From Hominisplanchenecus_A murintestinalis (GTDB lineage: Bacteria > Bacillota > Clostridia > Lachnospirales > Lachnospiraceae), in NCBI RefSeq assembly GCF_943193015.1, contig NZ_CALPCM010000023.1:1-46299 (forward strand): a stretch of DNA of 46,299 nt, read 5' to 3'. This document shows, piece after piece, positions 32,390 through 41,652 of this stretch. The number at the start of each line of letters is the position of its first letter. The first letter of the stretch is position 1. The notes below the pieces were generated by a model. That model did no database searches. It was given only the letters and a program-made list of their open reading frames with translations, and had not been told where the DNA came from. Position numbers and translations under genes: made by a program.

Positions 32390-35020
32390 CTATTTTGCCT
32401 CGTACCAGCTCTTTCCTGTATGCATATCAATCTCAAGCTTTACGGAAAGTTCTGCAGCTCCCTGCATCTCTTCCAGGAGAATCCGTTTCACCTCGTCTGT
32501 CTCCGATTCTTCTGCTTCTATCAGCAATTCATCATGAACCTGAAGAATCAGGCGGGATTTCAGGTTTTCTGCTTTCAGCCTGTCGTTCACCCGTATCATG
32601 GCAATTTTTATAATATCTGCCGCCGTACCCTGAATCGGTGCATTCATAGCCACCCGCTCTCCAAAAGAACGCTGCATAAAATTCCCCGCTTTCAGTTCCG
32701 GCATGGGACGCCTGCGTCCGAACAGAGTTGTGACATATCCCTCTTTCTTGGCATTTTCAACCGTATCGTCCAGAAATTTCTTAATTCCCGGATAAGTTTC
32801 AAAATATTTTTCAATATACTGTGCCGCTTCTTTCCGGGTAATGCTCAAATCCTGACTCAGTCCAAAAGAACTAATACCGTACACAATTCCAAAGTTTACC
32901 GCCTTGGCATTCCTGCGCTGCAAGTCTGTCACTTCATCAAACGGAATATGGAATACCTGGGACGCCGTAATCCTGTGGATGTCCTGAGCCTCGCGGTACG
33001 CATGTATCAGCGTCTCGTCCCCTGAAATCGCTGCAAGCACCCGCAGCTCAATCTGTGAGTAATCCGCATCTACAAACACATAGCCATCTTTCGGAATAAA
33101 TACTTTCCGTATCAGCCGCCCCAGTTCCATACGGATAGGGATATTCTGAAGATTTGGCTCTGTACTGCTGATTCTTCCCGTAGCGGTAATCGTCTGCTTA
33201 AAAGTGCTGTGGATTCTTCCATCCTCCGCAATATAATTCGCCAGCCCATCCGCATAGGTAGATTTTAGTTTCGTAAGCTGGCGGTATTCCAGAATCCGAG
33301 ATACAACAGGAGCTTCATCTGCCAGCTTTTCCAGCACGTCCGCTGCGGTAGAATACCCTGTTTTCGTCTTTTTTCCATAGGGAAGCTTTAGCTTTTCAAA
33401 GAGGATTACACCCAGCTGTTTCGGAGAATTGATATTAAACGTTTCTCCCGCCATTGCATAAATTTCTGTCTCCAGTTCTCCGATACGTCCGATGAGCTGT
33501 TCCCCATACTGCTTCAGAGCCGCCGCCTCCACCCGTATTCCTTCACGTTCCATATCATGCAGAGTGTATACCAGCGGCATCTCTATTTCCCTGAACAAAG
33601 TATCCATTCCCGTGTCCAGCAGCTTTTTCTGCATCGGTTCCAGAGCCGCCCATGCCACATATCCTATATAACAAGCGCAGTCTGACACTGCTTTCTCATC
33701 CTCCGCGCCCTCAAATCCTTTCCTGCCCAGCAGCTCCTCCTGTGAAGGAATCATCATGCTCATATGTTCTTTCGCCACATCTTCATAGGTATACTTATCT
33801 TTCAGCGGATTCAGAAGATAAGCCGCAAGCGCCAAATCATACAGCTTTTCTCTGGCATGGTTTGCAAAAAACGGAAGCTGCGCTTTCAAATCCAGGGTAG
33901 AAGCCGCCGCCGTCTCATTCAGCAGCATATCTATTTTCCCGCACAGATAAGCTCCGCTGATAAATCCTTCAGCCGGAATAAAATAAATATCTTCCTCACT
34001 AAAGCACAGTGCGCACCCGCGGACACACTTCCCGGCAAGAATCAGTTCAAAACCCACATGAGCCGCCTTCGCCGCCGTCTCAAAGATTTTCTCTGCTTCT
34101 GCCAAATCTGAAACCTTGCAAAAATTCTCTGATACCCGATTTACCGGTCCCTGACACTCAAACCTGGACAGCATATTTTTGAATTCCAGCCGTTTACACA
34201 GCTCAAATGCCTCCTCTGTATAAAGGACTCCCATACTGGCTTCCTCCAATTCAAACTCCAAAGGAGCTTCTATATTGATAGTTGCCAGTTCTTTTGACAG
34301 CTGTGCCAAAGCATAATGCTCTCTTAAAGACTCTTTTGCCTTATTCGGCTTAATCTCTTCTACATGGGCATAGGCATTCTCAATAGAACCATATGCTGCT
34401 ATAATTTTCGTGGCAGTTTTCTCACCTACTCCCGGAATGCCCGGAATATTATCCGACGCATCCCCCATCAATGCTTTTAAATCAATAATCTGAAGCGGCG
34501 TCACCTGGTATTTCTCAAGCACATCTGCCGTATGGTAATTCTCAATTTCCGTGCCCGTCCGTTTCGTTTTCGGAATCCGAATCATAATATGCTCTGTGGC
34601 AAGCTGCAGCAAATCCCTGTCTCCCGATACCACGCAGACTTCCAGTCCTTCCTGCTCCATCCGCTTCGACACTGTCCCTAACAGGTCGTCCGCTTCATAC
34701 CCCTCCAGCATCAGCAGGGGAATCTCCATCGCACGCAGCATATCCTGTATCACTGGTACCTGCTGGTGAAGCTCCTGAGGCATGGGTTTCCTTGTACCTT
34801 TATACTCCGCATACATCTTATGCCGGAAAGTAGGAGCTTTCAAATCAAATGCCACTGCCAGATAATCCGGCTTTTCTTCTTCCAGGATTTTAAACATAAT
34901 ATTCAGAAAACCGTATACCGCATTTGTATGAAGCCCTTCTGAGTTCGTCAAATCCGGCACTCCATAGAACGCACGGTTTAATATGCTATGTCCGTCAATC
35001 AATACTATTTTTTCGCCCAT
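32390..35020 (-). CDS. polA: DNA polymerase I
   Basis: Replication and repair polymerase of 876 residues. The N-terminal 5'-3' exonuclease (about 1-290) has LIDGHSILNRAFYG, EADDLLG and GDASDNIPG. The central 3'-5' exonuclease-like domain has lost the DxE metal motif (segment reads HVGFELILAG), so proofreading is probably absent, as in Bacillus enzymes. The polymerase domain has motif A DADYSQIELRVLA, motif B RRNAKAVNFGIVYG and motif C LQVHDELLIE. The start at 35020 follows GGAG by six bases; an ATG four codons earlier has a poorly spaced site. Confidence 0.97.
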   Translation of the reverse strand: MGEKIVLIDGHSILNRAFYGVPDLTNSEGLHTNAVYGFLNIMFKILEEEKPDYLAVAFDLKAPTFRHKMYAEYKGTRKPMPQELHQQVPVIQDMLRAMEIPLLMLEGYEADDLLGTVSKRMEQEGLEVCVVSGDRDLLQLATEHIMIRIPKTKRTGTEIENYHTADVLEKYQVTPLQIIDLKALMGDASDNIPGIPGVGEKTATKIIAAYGSIENAYAHVEEIKPNKAKESLREHYALAQLSKELATINIEAPLEFELEEASMGVLYTEEAFELCKRLEFKNMLSRFECQGPVNRVSENFCKVSDLAEAEKIFETAAKAAHVGFELILAGKCVRGCALCFSEEDIYFIPAEGFISGAYLCGKIDMLLNETAAASTLDLKAQLPFFANHAREKLYDLALAAYLLNPLKDKYTYEDVAKEHMSMMIPSQEELLGRKGFEGAEDEKAVSDCACYIGYVAWAALEPMQKKLLDTGMDTLFREIEMPLVYTLHDMEREGIRVEAAALKQYGEQLIGRIGELETEIYAMAGETFNINSPKQLGVILFEKLKLPYGKKTKTGYSTAADVLEKLADEAPVVSRILEYRQLTKLKSTYADGLANYIAEDGRIHSTFKQTITATGRISSTEPNLQNIPIRMELGRLIRKVFIPKDGYVFVDADYSQIELRVLAAISGDETLIHAYREAQDIHRITASQVFHIPFDEVTDLQRRNAKAVNFGIVYGISSFGLSQDLSITRKEAAQYIEKYFETYPGIKKFLDDTVENAKKEGYVTTLFGRRRPMPELKAGNFMQRSFGERVAMNAPIQGTAADIIKIAMIRVNDRLKAENLKSRLILQVHDELLIEAEESETDEVKRILLEEMQGAAELSVKLEIDMHTGKSWYEAK

Positions 35021-35038
35021 TGCTTTCTCCATCCATTC

Positions 35039-35536
35039 CTATTTCTTTGATACGGCTTCTTCTTGCCCGTAAAGCGCCTGATATGCGAACGTTTCTCTAA
35101 CGCCGCCTCCCGCCCACGCCTGCGCCTGGGTAATCAGCATCAACACCAGCATGATTTCCGCCATCAGCATAATACCGTAGCTGCATACCCGGAATATTTT
35201 CCTCCTGTGCAGCTTCCTCTCTGTACTCTCTAAATTATCCAGCAGCATATCCACGATACTGTCCGAATTCTTATCCCGCACATGGTATGTTCCTGAGTTT
35301 TTTTTGTTTTTCTGCTTTCCAGGATGTTTCATTCCCTGCTGATATGGCATAGTATATGAAACATTCTGTTCTTCATCCAGCTTTTTTAAAGCAAAATGAA
35401 TCGTGAAGTAAATTTCCAGCTCTTCGTAGCACTCTTCGCAGTGGGTGATGTGCCCGATGAACTCCTCTGTTTTCTTTTCATCCAACTGACGCTTTATATA
35501 AGCCGTTACCAGACTCTGTGCTTCCCTACAGTCCAT
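35039..35536 (-). CDS. Zinc-finger (zf-HC2-like) single-pass membrane protein
   Basis: A 165-residue protein resembling anti-sigma factors. Cys3, His29, Cys33 and Cys36 (in HITHCEEC) form the zf-HC2 pattern. A basic, polar linker follows, then one membrane segment (about 114-138) and a short tail. No sigma factor gene is adjacent; the neighbours are polA (19 bases downstream) and the CotH gene. The target is unknown, and it could instead anchor another protein at the membrane. The start at 35536 has only a weak SD sequence; a TTG start 13 codons earlier is possible. Confidence 0.7.
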   Translation of the reverse strand: MDCREAQSLVTAYIKRQLDEKKTEEFIGHITHCEECYEELEIYFTIHFALKKLDEEQNVSYTMPYQQGMKHPGKQKNKKNSGTYHVRDKNSDSIVDMLLDNLESTERKLHRRKIFRVCSYGIMLMAEIMLVLMLITQAQAWAGGGVRETFAYQALYGQEEAVSKK

Positions 35537-35586
35537 CGTTTCTCTGACACCGCCCTTCCGCTTTTTTATTTCCAAAATCTTCTACG

Positions 35587-35615
35587 AGTATATCATATTT
35601 TACAAACTGAAACAA
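35587..35615 (-). promoter_or_regulatory. Promoter of the zinc-finger protein-polA-coaE operon
   Basis: Minus-strand TTGTTT (35610-35615), 17-base spacer, TATACT (35587-35592). The -35 box overlaps the T-rich tail of the terminator of the CotH gene. Confidence 0.55.
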
Positions 35616-35649
35616 GCAAAACCAGAGCATCCCAAAGGATACTCCGGTT
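35613..35649 (-). terminator. Terminator after the CotH-domain gene
   Basis: Minus strand: 35649-35637 pairs with 35632-35620, 13 pairs including two G-T, with a TTTG loop. TTTGCTTGTTT follows. It lies 28 bases after the gene's stop codon. Confidence 0.8.
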
Positions 35650-35676
35650 TCTGCAAATTCCCTTTCGGGAAAACTG

Positions 35677-38600
35677 TTATTTTACTTTTATTGCTTTGGA
35701 AGCTTTTGCCGGACTATAGGTTTTTCCTTTTACTGCTACCACACGGTAGAAATATTTCTTGCCCTTTTTCACTTTCTTGTCTGTATACTTAACAATCTTG
35801 GATTTCTTAATGATAGCAATCCGTTTAAATCCGCTGCCGGACTTATTCGAGCGGAAAATCATGTACTTCTTCGCATCTTTTACACGTTTCCAACTTACTT
35901 TGACAATCCTTTTACTTCCGGATTTTGCTGCTTTTGCAGTCACTTTCTTCGTAGCCTTCGGAAGCGTAATGCCTTTTCCTGTACCCTTGCTGCTGACATT
36001 CGTTCCGGAAGCTGCTTCTGCCAGATACGTCGCTTTTCCGCTTACCGGCTTCATATCATAGAAAACCTCGCCTGTCATAGTGCCCAGCAGAGTCGTTTTA
36101 CTGCCTGTCTTGCGGTAAATCCGATAACTGGATGCTCCCTGTACTTTGCCAATCTTTACCTCCACTGCCGAACTACCGCTGCGGATAACACTTTTCACTG
36201 ATTTAACTGCCGGAGCTGCAGGCACTACGGGTGCAGGCGTCGGTTTTTCAGTACCTGGTGTTTCAGTACCTGGTGTTTCAGGTTTCGGCGGATCCGGAGT
36301 TTCTGATGTATTCCCCCATGCGCCGTCTTTCAGATTTCTCGGAACCACTGCCGCCCTGATTTCTTCCGGAAGCTTGCTGTAATTCAGCACTTCAAAATCT
36401 TCTGCATTCTGGTCTGTGTCAATAAAACTGATTCGGCGGATGGATTTATTTTTTGAAATAATTTCACCTCCCACAGGGTTTGTAAGCGGAGTCCCCTCTG
36501 CTGCCTCTTCATTGACGGACACACCGTCTACCTGCTCGCTTCCCTTCATCAACAGCACGCGGTATTGCTTATTACTGATTTCCTGCATCCAGTCAATATC
36601 CCCATCCTTTACTTCATACAGATATTCTGCATTTTCTGCGCAGCGAATCAGATACGATGTATTTGCAGGAATTTCCCCTGTAAGCTCCAGGGACGCCGTT
36701 CCCTCTCCTGACTGATAGGAAAGACTGTATCCTTCTAGATTAACTTTGTCTGCGGTCGGGTTATACAGTTCAATAAAACTGTGGGACAGCGCTGGTTCTT
36801 TCTTTCCGCCTGTTCCATACACCTGGTTAATAATCAAATGTCCTGTCTGTGGCTTTACTACCTTGACTGCCGCTGTCTCGCCGCTGTCAACATTCCCTTC
36901 CATCACGCTGCTTGTAACGCTCACGGAAATCTTTTTACCTTCAAGCGCTTTCCCCAACATCAGGAACGCGCCGGAAGCTCCTGATACCTCTGTTCCGTCT
37001 GCTTTCCACTGATAACGCAGCGATGCCTCATCTGCTTCGTTTATATTTGTTTTCTGATCTGCATACAAAGTGGCTCCTACAATGGCATTTCCACGGATAG
37101 CCACTTCGCCGCTCAGCGTCTGAACCTCCGGTTCCCGTCCCCATTCACCGTCCGTCAGGCTCCTGGGGTACTTTGACACTGATGCAGCTTCACGGTAATC
37201 TACGGTTTCAAAATCATTCCGGTTAATATCGGTATCCCGGAACTCTGTCCTGCGGATAGATTTCTGCTTGCTGATTGCACCGTCTGCGAGGGCAAAGCCT
37301 TCCACATGGCCTTCATTCACGGATACTGCGTCTTCTACAGTTTCTCCTCTATAAAGTACAAGACGATACCGCTTATTGTCAATCGTCTGGCTCCACTCTT
37401 TATCAAACGTATCAACTGTATACTTAATCAGCTCCGGCGTAGATGCATCCTGGGCTTCGCACCGAACAAGATAAGAAGTGTGTGCCGGAATCTTCTTATC
37501 CAGAGGCAGCTTCACTTCCTCGGCCGCTGCGCCGTTCTTTCCATTTGACAAATATCCTAAAGAATAACTGCTGAGGTCTATCTCGGCATCCGTAGGATTA
37601 TACAATTCGATAAAGCTATGGGATACCGGCGTCCCGTCGTTTGCCCCGCCGCCGTATACCTGGTTGATAATTACATGGTCATTTTTCACTTCTACAAGTT
37701 CTACCGCAGCAGTCTCCGCACTGTAGATATAATCAGCCTCCATAGTGCTTCCCACTCTAACCTTAATCTTTTTCCCGGCCAGCCCTGCAGTAAGCTGCAG
37801 CTCATTGCCTGTTGCACCCGTAATTGCCACACCGTCCGCCATCCACTGGTATGTAAAATCTCCGGTATTATTGCCGCCTTCTACTGCTGCTGCCAGCACT
37901 TTGCCTGTCTTCGCTTCGCCCAAAACGGTTGCTGTCCCGGTCAATGTATCCACCTGAACTTCTTTTGAGAAAGTCTTATAATTTGTCACACTCCCGTTTG
38001 AAAGCAGCCTGCCCGCCGCATCCATGCCGCGAACCTGAACCACATTCAGCTTTGTACTGTCTCTTTCCAGATAAGAATCGCTTGCCGTAAAGGACGCCGC
38101 CCCCTCCGTCACATCTGCTGTTCCGGCCAGGATTCCATTGATATAAAAACCAACCTTTTCCACTGTGCTGTCCGTCACGTTTGCCGTGTAAACTGTTGTC
38201 TTTTCACCCGATGTATCTACCGCCGCCGTTAAGTTTCCTGATGCCTTGAATTTCCCAAAAGAGGCAAGAAGCCCGTCTACAGACGCACACTGCGTGTCCA
38301 TCCAGTTTTTCCTGTTTGACAGGAAGGTACGCAGACGCGTAACTGCTGCATCAAACCTTGCATCGTTCTCCCATAACAAATCATCCCTTAGGAATCCTGC
38401 ATTATAATTGCTATTGGCAGATTCTGTCAGATACTCAATGTTTCTGTCAATAATTCCGCCGGTTTTAATAATATCTTCAAAGTTCCCTTTATTCGCCTGG
38501 TAGCATTCATATACTTTTGTTACGAAATAAGGGTCAGCAATCAGGTATTTATACCACTGTTCCCTCTGAGCGCCATCGTTACGGTCATTCGTTAGCCAAA

Positions 38601-41208
38601 CCTGATAATTCCATGTCTCGGTTTTGCTCACCAAACTGTTCGATGTCCAGTCCATATCCCAAACAGGGCCGACATACAGCTTCTTACCCAAGTCTTTGTA
38701 CATAAAAGTACTTTTTTTCATAGTTTCTGTATTCCAGAAAAACTCATTAAGCACAAAATAGCGTACCAGAGAGTCCAGATCCGCCAAATCTGTGTAATGC
38801 ACGGATTCATTCTGATATGTCGTATAAAAGTCAGAAGCATGAATACTGTTTTCCAACGCCTGTATATAGTTCTGTGCCGTGCTAAATAATTCTTTGTTTG
38901 TAATTACAAACTCCGGGCTTTTAAACATAAAGGGCTGACTATAGGTGGTCTGGAACTTTGACGCCTCGTCATAATAAGCATCCAGCTCAAACAAAAATCC
39001 GCCCGAGAGGTCTACATTCCCCGATGCATCTGTCGGGAGTACACTCTCGTAGTCTTCCCTGGGGTAAACGCTGCCATTATAATTGATACCCTGCTCACTG
39101 GTAATCCACTCCATATTTTCTACCAGGTAATCCTCAAGGGCATCCTGCTGATCCTTGGCCAATCCATGCTTTTTCGCAATGGCCTTCGCTGCGTCTCCCG
39201 CCGCGTCCTCCCAGTCAAAAATATTGACGCGGCTTTCCTCTACCCGCACATTTCCTACCAACTGATAGTTCCCCGCATAATTTCCGTTCAGTACCACTTC
39301 TACATGGGTGGAAGGCAAATAAGATTCCATTCCCATCTCTTTTGCCAAATCATAAGAAAGCGTATTCCTCATCAGGGATTCATCCATATAATTAGCCAGA
39401 AGCGCCCAATGCTTACTCTCGCCAAAACCAAATAGATTTGTCTTTTTGCCGAGCTTTAGTTTGTATGGAAGCTTATTGTAACCGGTGTTCCAGGTACTGT
39501 TCCCGCGCCCGCGGATTTCTGTAGCGCCATCATACAAAGTCGTAGTCGTACTGTTATATGTGTCATTTCCCTGAATACGCATAGACGCGTCTTTATAAAC
39601 CGTCTTACTGGTAATTCCGTGTCCGTCTACCGTATCAATATACACTACCGGAAGCTTACTGCAATAAAGCCGGTAAGTATCTACGACAGCCCCATCTGTC
39701 ATCGCTGTAACTTCAATAAATTTATTCAGAGCACTTTCTGTCGGCGTATAAGATGCGCTTGTTGACACTTCTGCTCCGTCAAGTGTCCATCGGTATGTAA
39801 AGGTGACTCCTGCCGGAACTTCGCCTGCGTCGTTCTGTACAGAAGCCTGAAGCGCCGTCCCTGGTTTTGCGTATTCTCCGTCCAGCTTCAGGGACAGATT
39901 TGAAAGCACCGTAACTAAAACTTCCTTCGTCCTGCCATCCCCTGTCGTAGCTGTCAAAGTAACAGAAGTTGCTTTCATCACCGGATGCACCGTTGCCACG
40001 CCCGTACTTCCGTCAACGGAAATAACATCCGTGTTACTGCTCACCCACTGAATTGTCTCCGTACTGCCGCTAACCTCGTAAGATGTAGGTACTGTAAAAT
40101 TCTTTGTAACCGCAGACGCCCTGTCCCCCTCTGCAAATACAGGAGAAGGAATCGGTGTAAGTACAACTCCATCCGTAACCTTCGGTACAAGTTTGCCGTT
40201 AGATACCATCCAATAGTCAGATCCTAATGCTGAAACCACTGCGTCTCCCGCCAGCTCTGCCTCTGCCATCCCTGCCACTGCTGCACTTCCCATACCTGTA
40301 CCATTCAGATAATAACAATTCCTAATCCTGTCCGTATAATCAGCCGCACCTGCCCAATCGATTCCGTTAATCGCATATCCTTGTCCACTCTGATAGGTAA
40401 CTGCCCCCACGTTTACACAAGAAGACAATTCTCCAATCCTGGCCGTTTGATGCACCCTTCCGAGAATTCCTCCGCATCGCAGGGAACCGGACAAGGTATT
40501 TAAATCGCCGCTAAATGTCACATCTGCTCCATTATACAGATTGCTGAGCTGTACAGCTTCACAATTTGTCCGTACCTGCCCTACAATACCGCCCAGTCCA
40601 ATCAAATCTGACTTCCCGCTGGAAGAAGCCATAACCTGAATGCTTCCGCTGGCCACAGCAATATTATTTACTTTCGTATAACCATTCGCATCACCCGCCA
40701 AAGCTCCAATAGAATCGCCGTGCCCCAGCGTATGCGCGATGGCTACTTCTGAAAATACAAGATTCTTTACTTCTGCATAATCTGAAGCGTCATCGCTCCC
40801 AATCATGGCAAACAGCCCTGTCTGGTTTGTCTTTTCCGCAGACTGCTGTCCATTAAACGTTATCGTCAAGTTCGAAATCACATGTCCCCGGCCGTCAAAC
40901 GTGCCGCTGAACACCCTGTCTCCTTCTACAAGACCATACTGAGGACCGCTGCTTCCTCCAATCGGTACCCAATTCACTCCATCCAAATCAATATCCGTCC
41001 CAAGTACATAGTCTCCGTTCATTGGGTAATTGGAATCCTTTCCGATTTTCCCCAATTCATCTGCACTGTTGATTGTAATCACGCCATCTGCCGCTTCTAC
41101 CGTCATCTTTGCAGCAGGCACATAACTGATTCCTGATATGCCCATTGCAAAAGACAGCAAAAATGCAAATCCTCTTCCTGTAAAACTTTGCAATCTCCTT
41201 TTTTCCAT
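35677..41208 (-). CDS. Large secreted CotH-domain surface protein
   Basis: A 1843-residue exported protein. Signal peptide is about 1-41 (VEA-ADG cleavage). About 45-330 is a GLUG/beta-helix-like region (GTFDGRGHVISNLTI). Two bacterial Ig-like regions follow to about 510. A CotH domain at about 515-930 has EIRGRGNSTW (near 566), KLPYKLKLGKK and GPVWDMDWTSN (near 849). Two copies of an Ig-like plus lamin-tail module begin near 1086 and 1366; the lamin-tail parts start INQVYGGG and INQVYGTG. A Pro/Thr/Glu linker lies near 1639, then fibronectin-like repeats with a very basic C-terminus. No LPXTG signal is present, so wall binding may be by charge. Some CotH proteins are protein kinases; activity here is unproven. 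The start at 41208 follows GGAGG. Confidence 0.85.
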   Translation of the reverse strand: MEKRRLQSFTGRGFAFLLSFAMGISGISYVPAAKMTVEAADGVITINSADELGKIGKDSNYPMNGDYVLGTDIDLDGVNWVPIGGSSGPQYGLVEGDRVFSGTFDGRGHVISNLTITFNGQQSAEKTNQTGLFAMIGSDDASDYAEVKNLVFSEVAIAHTLGHGDSIGALAGDANGYTKVNNIAVASGSIQVMASSSGKSDLIGLGGIVGQVRTNCEAVQLSNLYNGADVTFSGDLNTLSGSLRCGGILGRVHQTARIGELSSCVNVGAVTYQSGQGYAINGIDWAGAADYTDRIRNCYYLNGTGMGSAAVAGMAEAELAGDAVVSALGSDYWMVSNGKLVPKVTDGVVLTPIPSPVFAEGDRASAVTKNFTVPTSYEVSGSTETIQWVSSNTDVISVDGSTGVATVHPVMKATSVTLTATTGDGRTKEVLVTVLSNLSLKLDGEYAKPGTALQASVQNDAGEVPAGVTFTYRWTLDGAEVSTSASYTPTESALNKFIEVTAMTDGAVVDTYRLYCSKLPVVYIDTVDGHGITSKTVYKDASMRIQGNDTYNSTTTTLYDGATEIRGRGNSTWNTGYNKLPYKLKLGKKTNLFGFGESKHWALLANYMDESLMRNTLSYDLAKEMGMESYLPSTHVEVVLNGNYAGNYQLVGNVRVEESRVNIFDWEDAAGDAAKAIAKKHGLAKDQQDALEDYLVENMEWITSEQGINYNGSVYPREDYESVLPTDASGNVDLSGGFLFELDAYYDEASKFQTTYSQPFMFKSPEFVITNKELFSTAQNYIQALENSIHASDFYTTYQNESVHYTDLADLDSLVRYFVLNEFFWNTETMKKSTFMYKDLGKKLYVGPVWDMDWTSNSLVSKTETWNYQVWLTNDRNDGAQREQWYKYLIADPYFVTKVYECYQANKGNFEDIIKTGGIIDRNIEYLTESANSNYNAGFLRDDLLWENDARFDAAVTRLRTFLSNRKNWMDTQCASVDGLLASFGKFKASGNLTAAVDTSGEKTTVYTANVTDSTVEKVGFYINGILAGTADVTEGAASFTASDSYLERDSTKLNVVQVRGMDAAGRLLSNGSVTNYKTFSKEVQVDTLTGTATVLGEAKTGKVLAAAVEGGNNTGDFTYQWMADGVAITGATGNELQLTAGLAGKKIKVRVGSTMEADYIYSAETAAVELVEVKNDHVIINQVYGGGANDGTPVSHSFIELYNPTDAEIDLSSYSLGYLSNGKNGAAAEEVKLPLDKKIPAHTSYLVRCEAQDASTPELIKYTVDTFDKEWSQTIDNKRYRLVLYRGETVEDAVSVNEGHVEGFALADGAISKQKSIRRTEFRDTDINRNDFETVDYREAASVSKYPRSLTDGEWGREPEVQTLSGEVAIRGNAIVGATLYADQKTNINEADEASLRYQWKADGTEVSGASGAFLMLGKALEGKKISVSVTSSVMEGNVDSGETAAVKVVKPQTGHLIINQVYGTGGKKEPALSHSFIELYNPTADKVNLEGYSLSYQSGEGTASLELTGEIPANTSYLIRCAENAEYLYEVKDGDIDWMQEISNKQYRVLLMKGSEQVDGVSVNEEAAEGTPLTNPVGGEIISKNKSIRRISFIDTDQNAEDFEVLNYSKLPEEIRAAVVPRNLKDGAWGNTSETPDPPKPETPGTETPGTEKPTPAPVVPAAPAVKSVKSVIRSGSSAVEVKIGKVQGASSYRIYRKTGSKTTLLGTMTGEVFYDMKPVSGKATYLAEAASGTNVSSKGTGKGITLPKATKKVTAKAAKSGSKRIVKVSWKRVKDAKKYMIFRSNKSGSGFKRIAIIKKSKIVKYTDKKVKKGKKYFYRVVAVKGKTYSPAKASKAIKVK

Positions 41209-41223
41209 AGTTTCCTCCATTCT

Positions 41224-41259
41224 TAGTAAAAGTAACAATTTTTGTCGTTACTTTTACTA
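41224..41259 (-). promoter_or_regulatory. Perfect 13-bp inverted repeat in the CotH gene leader
   Basis: TAGTAAAAGTAAC (41224-41236), ten bases, GTTACTTTTACTA (41247-41259). It lies 16 bases upstream of the start codon, at about +8 to +43 of the predicted transcript. It may be a repressor operator or an mRNA hairpin controlling access to the SD sequence. Confidence 0.65.
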
Positions 41260-41272
41260 TGTAATTAAAAGA

Positions 41273-41301
41273 ATTTTACCATAATTGCTTCATTTTGTCT
41301 C
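41273..41301 (-). promoter_or_regulatory. Likely promoter of the CotH-domain gene
   Basis: Minus-strand GAGACA (41296-41301), 17-base spacer, TAAAAT (41273-41278) preceded by TGG, giving an extended -10 box. The predicted start is near 41266. Confidence 0.5.
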
Positions 41302-41382
41302 TGCTTTTTTGCAGATTTCACAAATTTTACATTTTCACACATCTTGCTTCTATACTGCAAGCCGACACATGGAACTGTACAT

Positions 41383-41425
41383 AAAAAAGAGGAGTATATG
41401 CATTTTTATACATATGCTCCTCTTT
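41383..41425 (-). terminator. Second terminator downstream of tRNA-Leu
   Basis: Minus strand: 41425-41411 pairs with 41400-41386 (15 pairs, one G-T), then six T. It stands 36 bases beyond the tRNA terminator, forming a tandem barrier before the CotH promoter. Confidence 0.75.
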
Positions 41426-41460
41426 CCGGCAAAAGCCTTCGCTCTCACATTTCCGCTATA

Positions 41461-41504
41461 AAAGCTAAGAGCAAGGGTAACAAAATATATTCCCCTTGCT
41501 CTTA
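41461..41504 (-). terminator. Terminator of tRNA-Leu
   Basis: Minus strand: TAAGAGCAAGGG (41504-41493), 15-base loop, CCCTTGCTCTTA (41477-41466), then GCTTTT. The stem begins directly at the tRNA 3' end. Confidence 0.8.
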
Positions 41505-41587
41505 TGCCGCTGGCCGGACTCGAACCGGCACGGTTGTTCACCGCTTGATTTTGAGTCAAGTGCGTCTGCCAATTCCGCCACAGCGGC
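41505..41587 (-). tRNA. tRNA-Leu (anticodon CAA)
   Basis: An 83-base tRNA on the minus strand with acceptor stem GCCGCTG/CAGCGGC, discriminator A, D-arm TGGCGGAATTGGCAGAC, and anticodon stem CTTGA/TCAAG around loop CTCAAAA, giving anticodon CAA for UUG codons. A long variable arm, typical of class II leucine tRNAs, and TPsiC-arm GCCGGTTCGAGTCCGGC follow. CCA is not encoded, so it must be added enzymatically. It has its own promoter and tandem terminators. Confidence 0.97.
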
Positions 41588-41615
41588 CAGTCCTCTTTTG
41601 TTCTGACCGTAGACT

Positions 41616-41644
41616 ATTGTAACACACCATCCGACACTATGCAA
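41616..41644 (-). promoter_or_regulatory. Promoter of tRNA-Leu
   Basis: Minus-strand TTGCAT (41639-41644), 17-base spacer, TACAAT (41616-41621), about 29 bases before the mature tRNA 5' end. Confidence 0.7.
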
Positions 41645-41652
41645 GTACTTTT

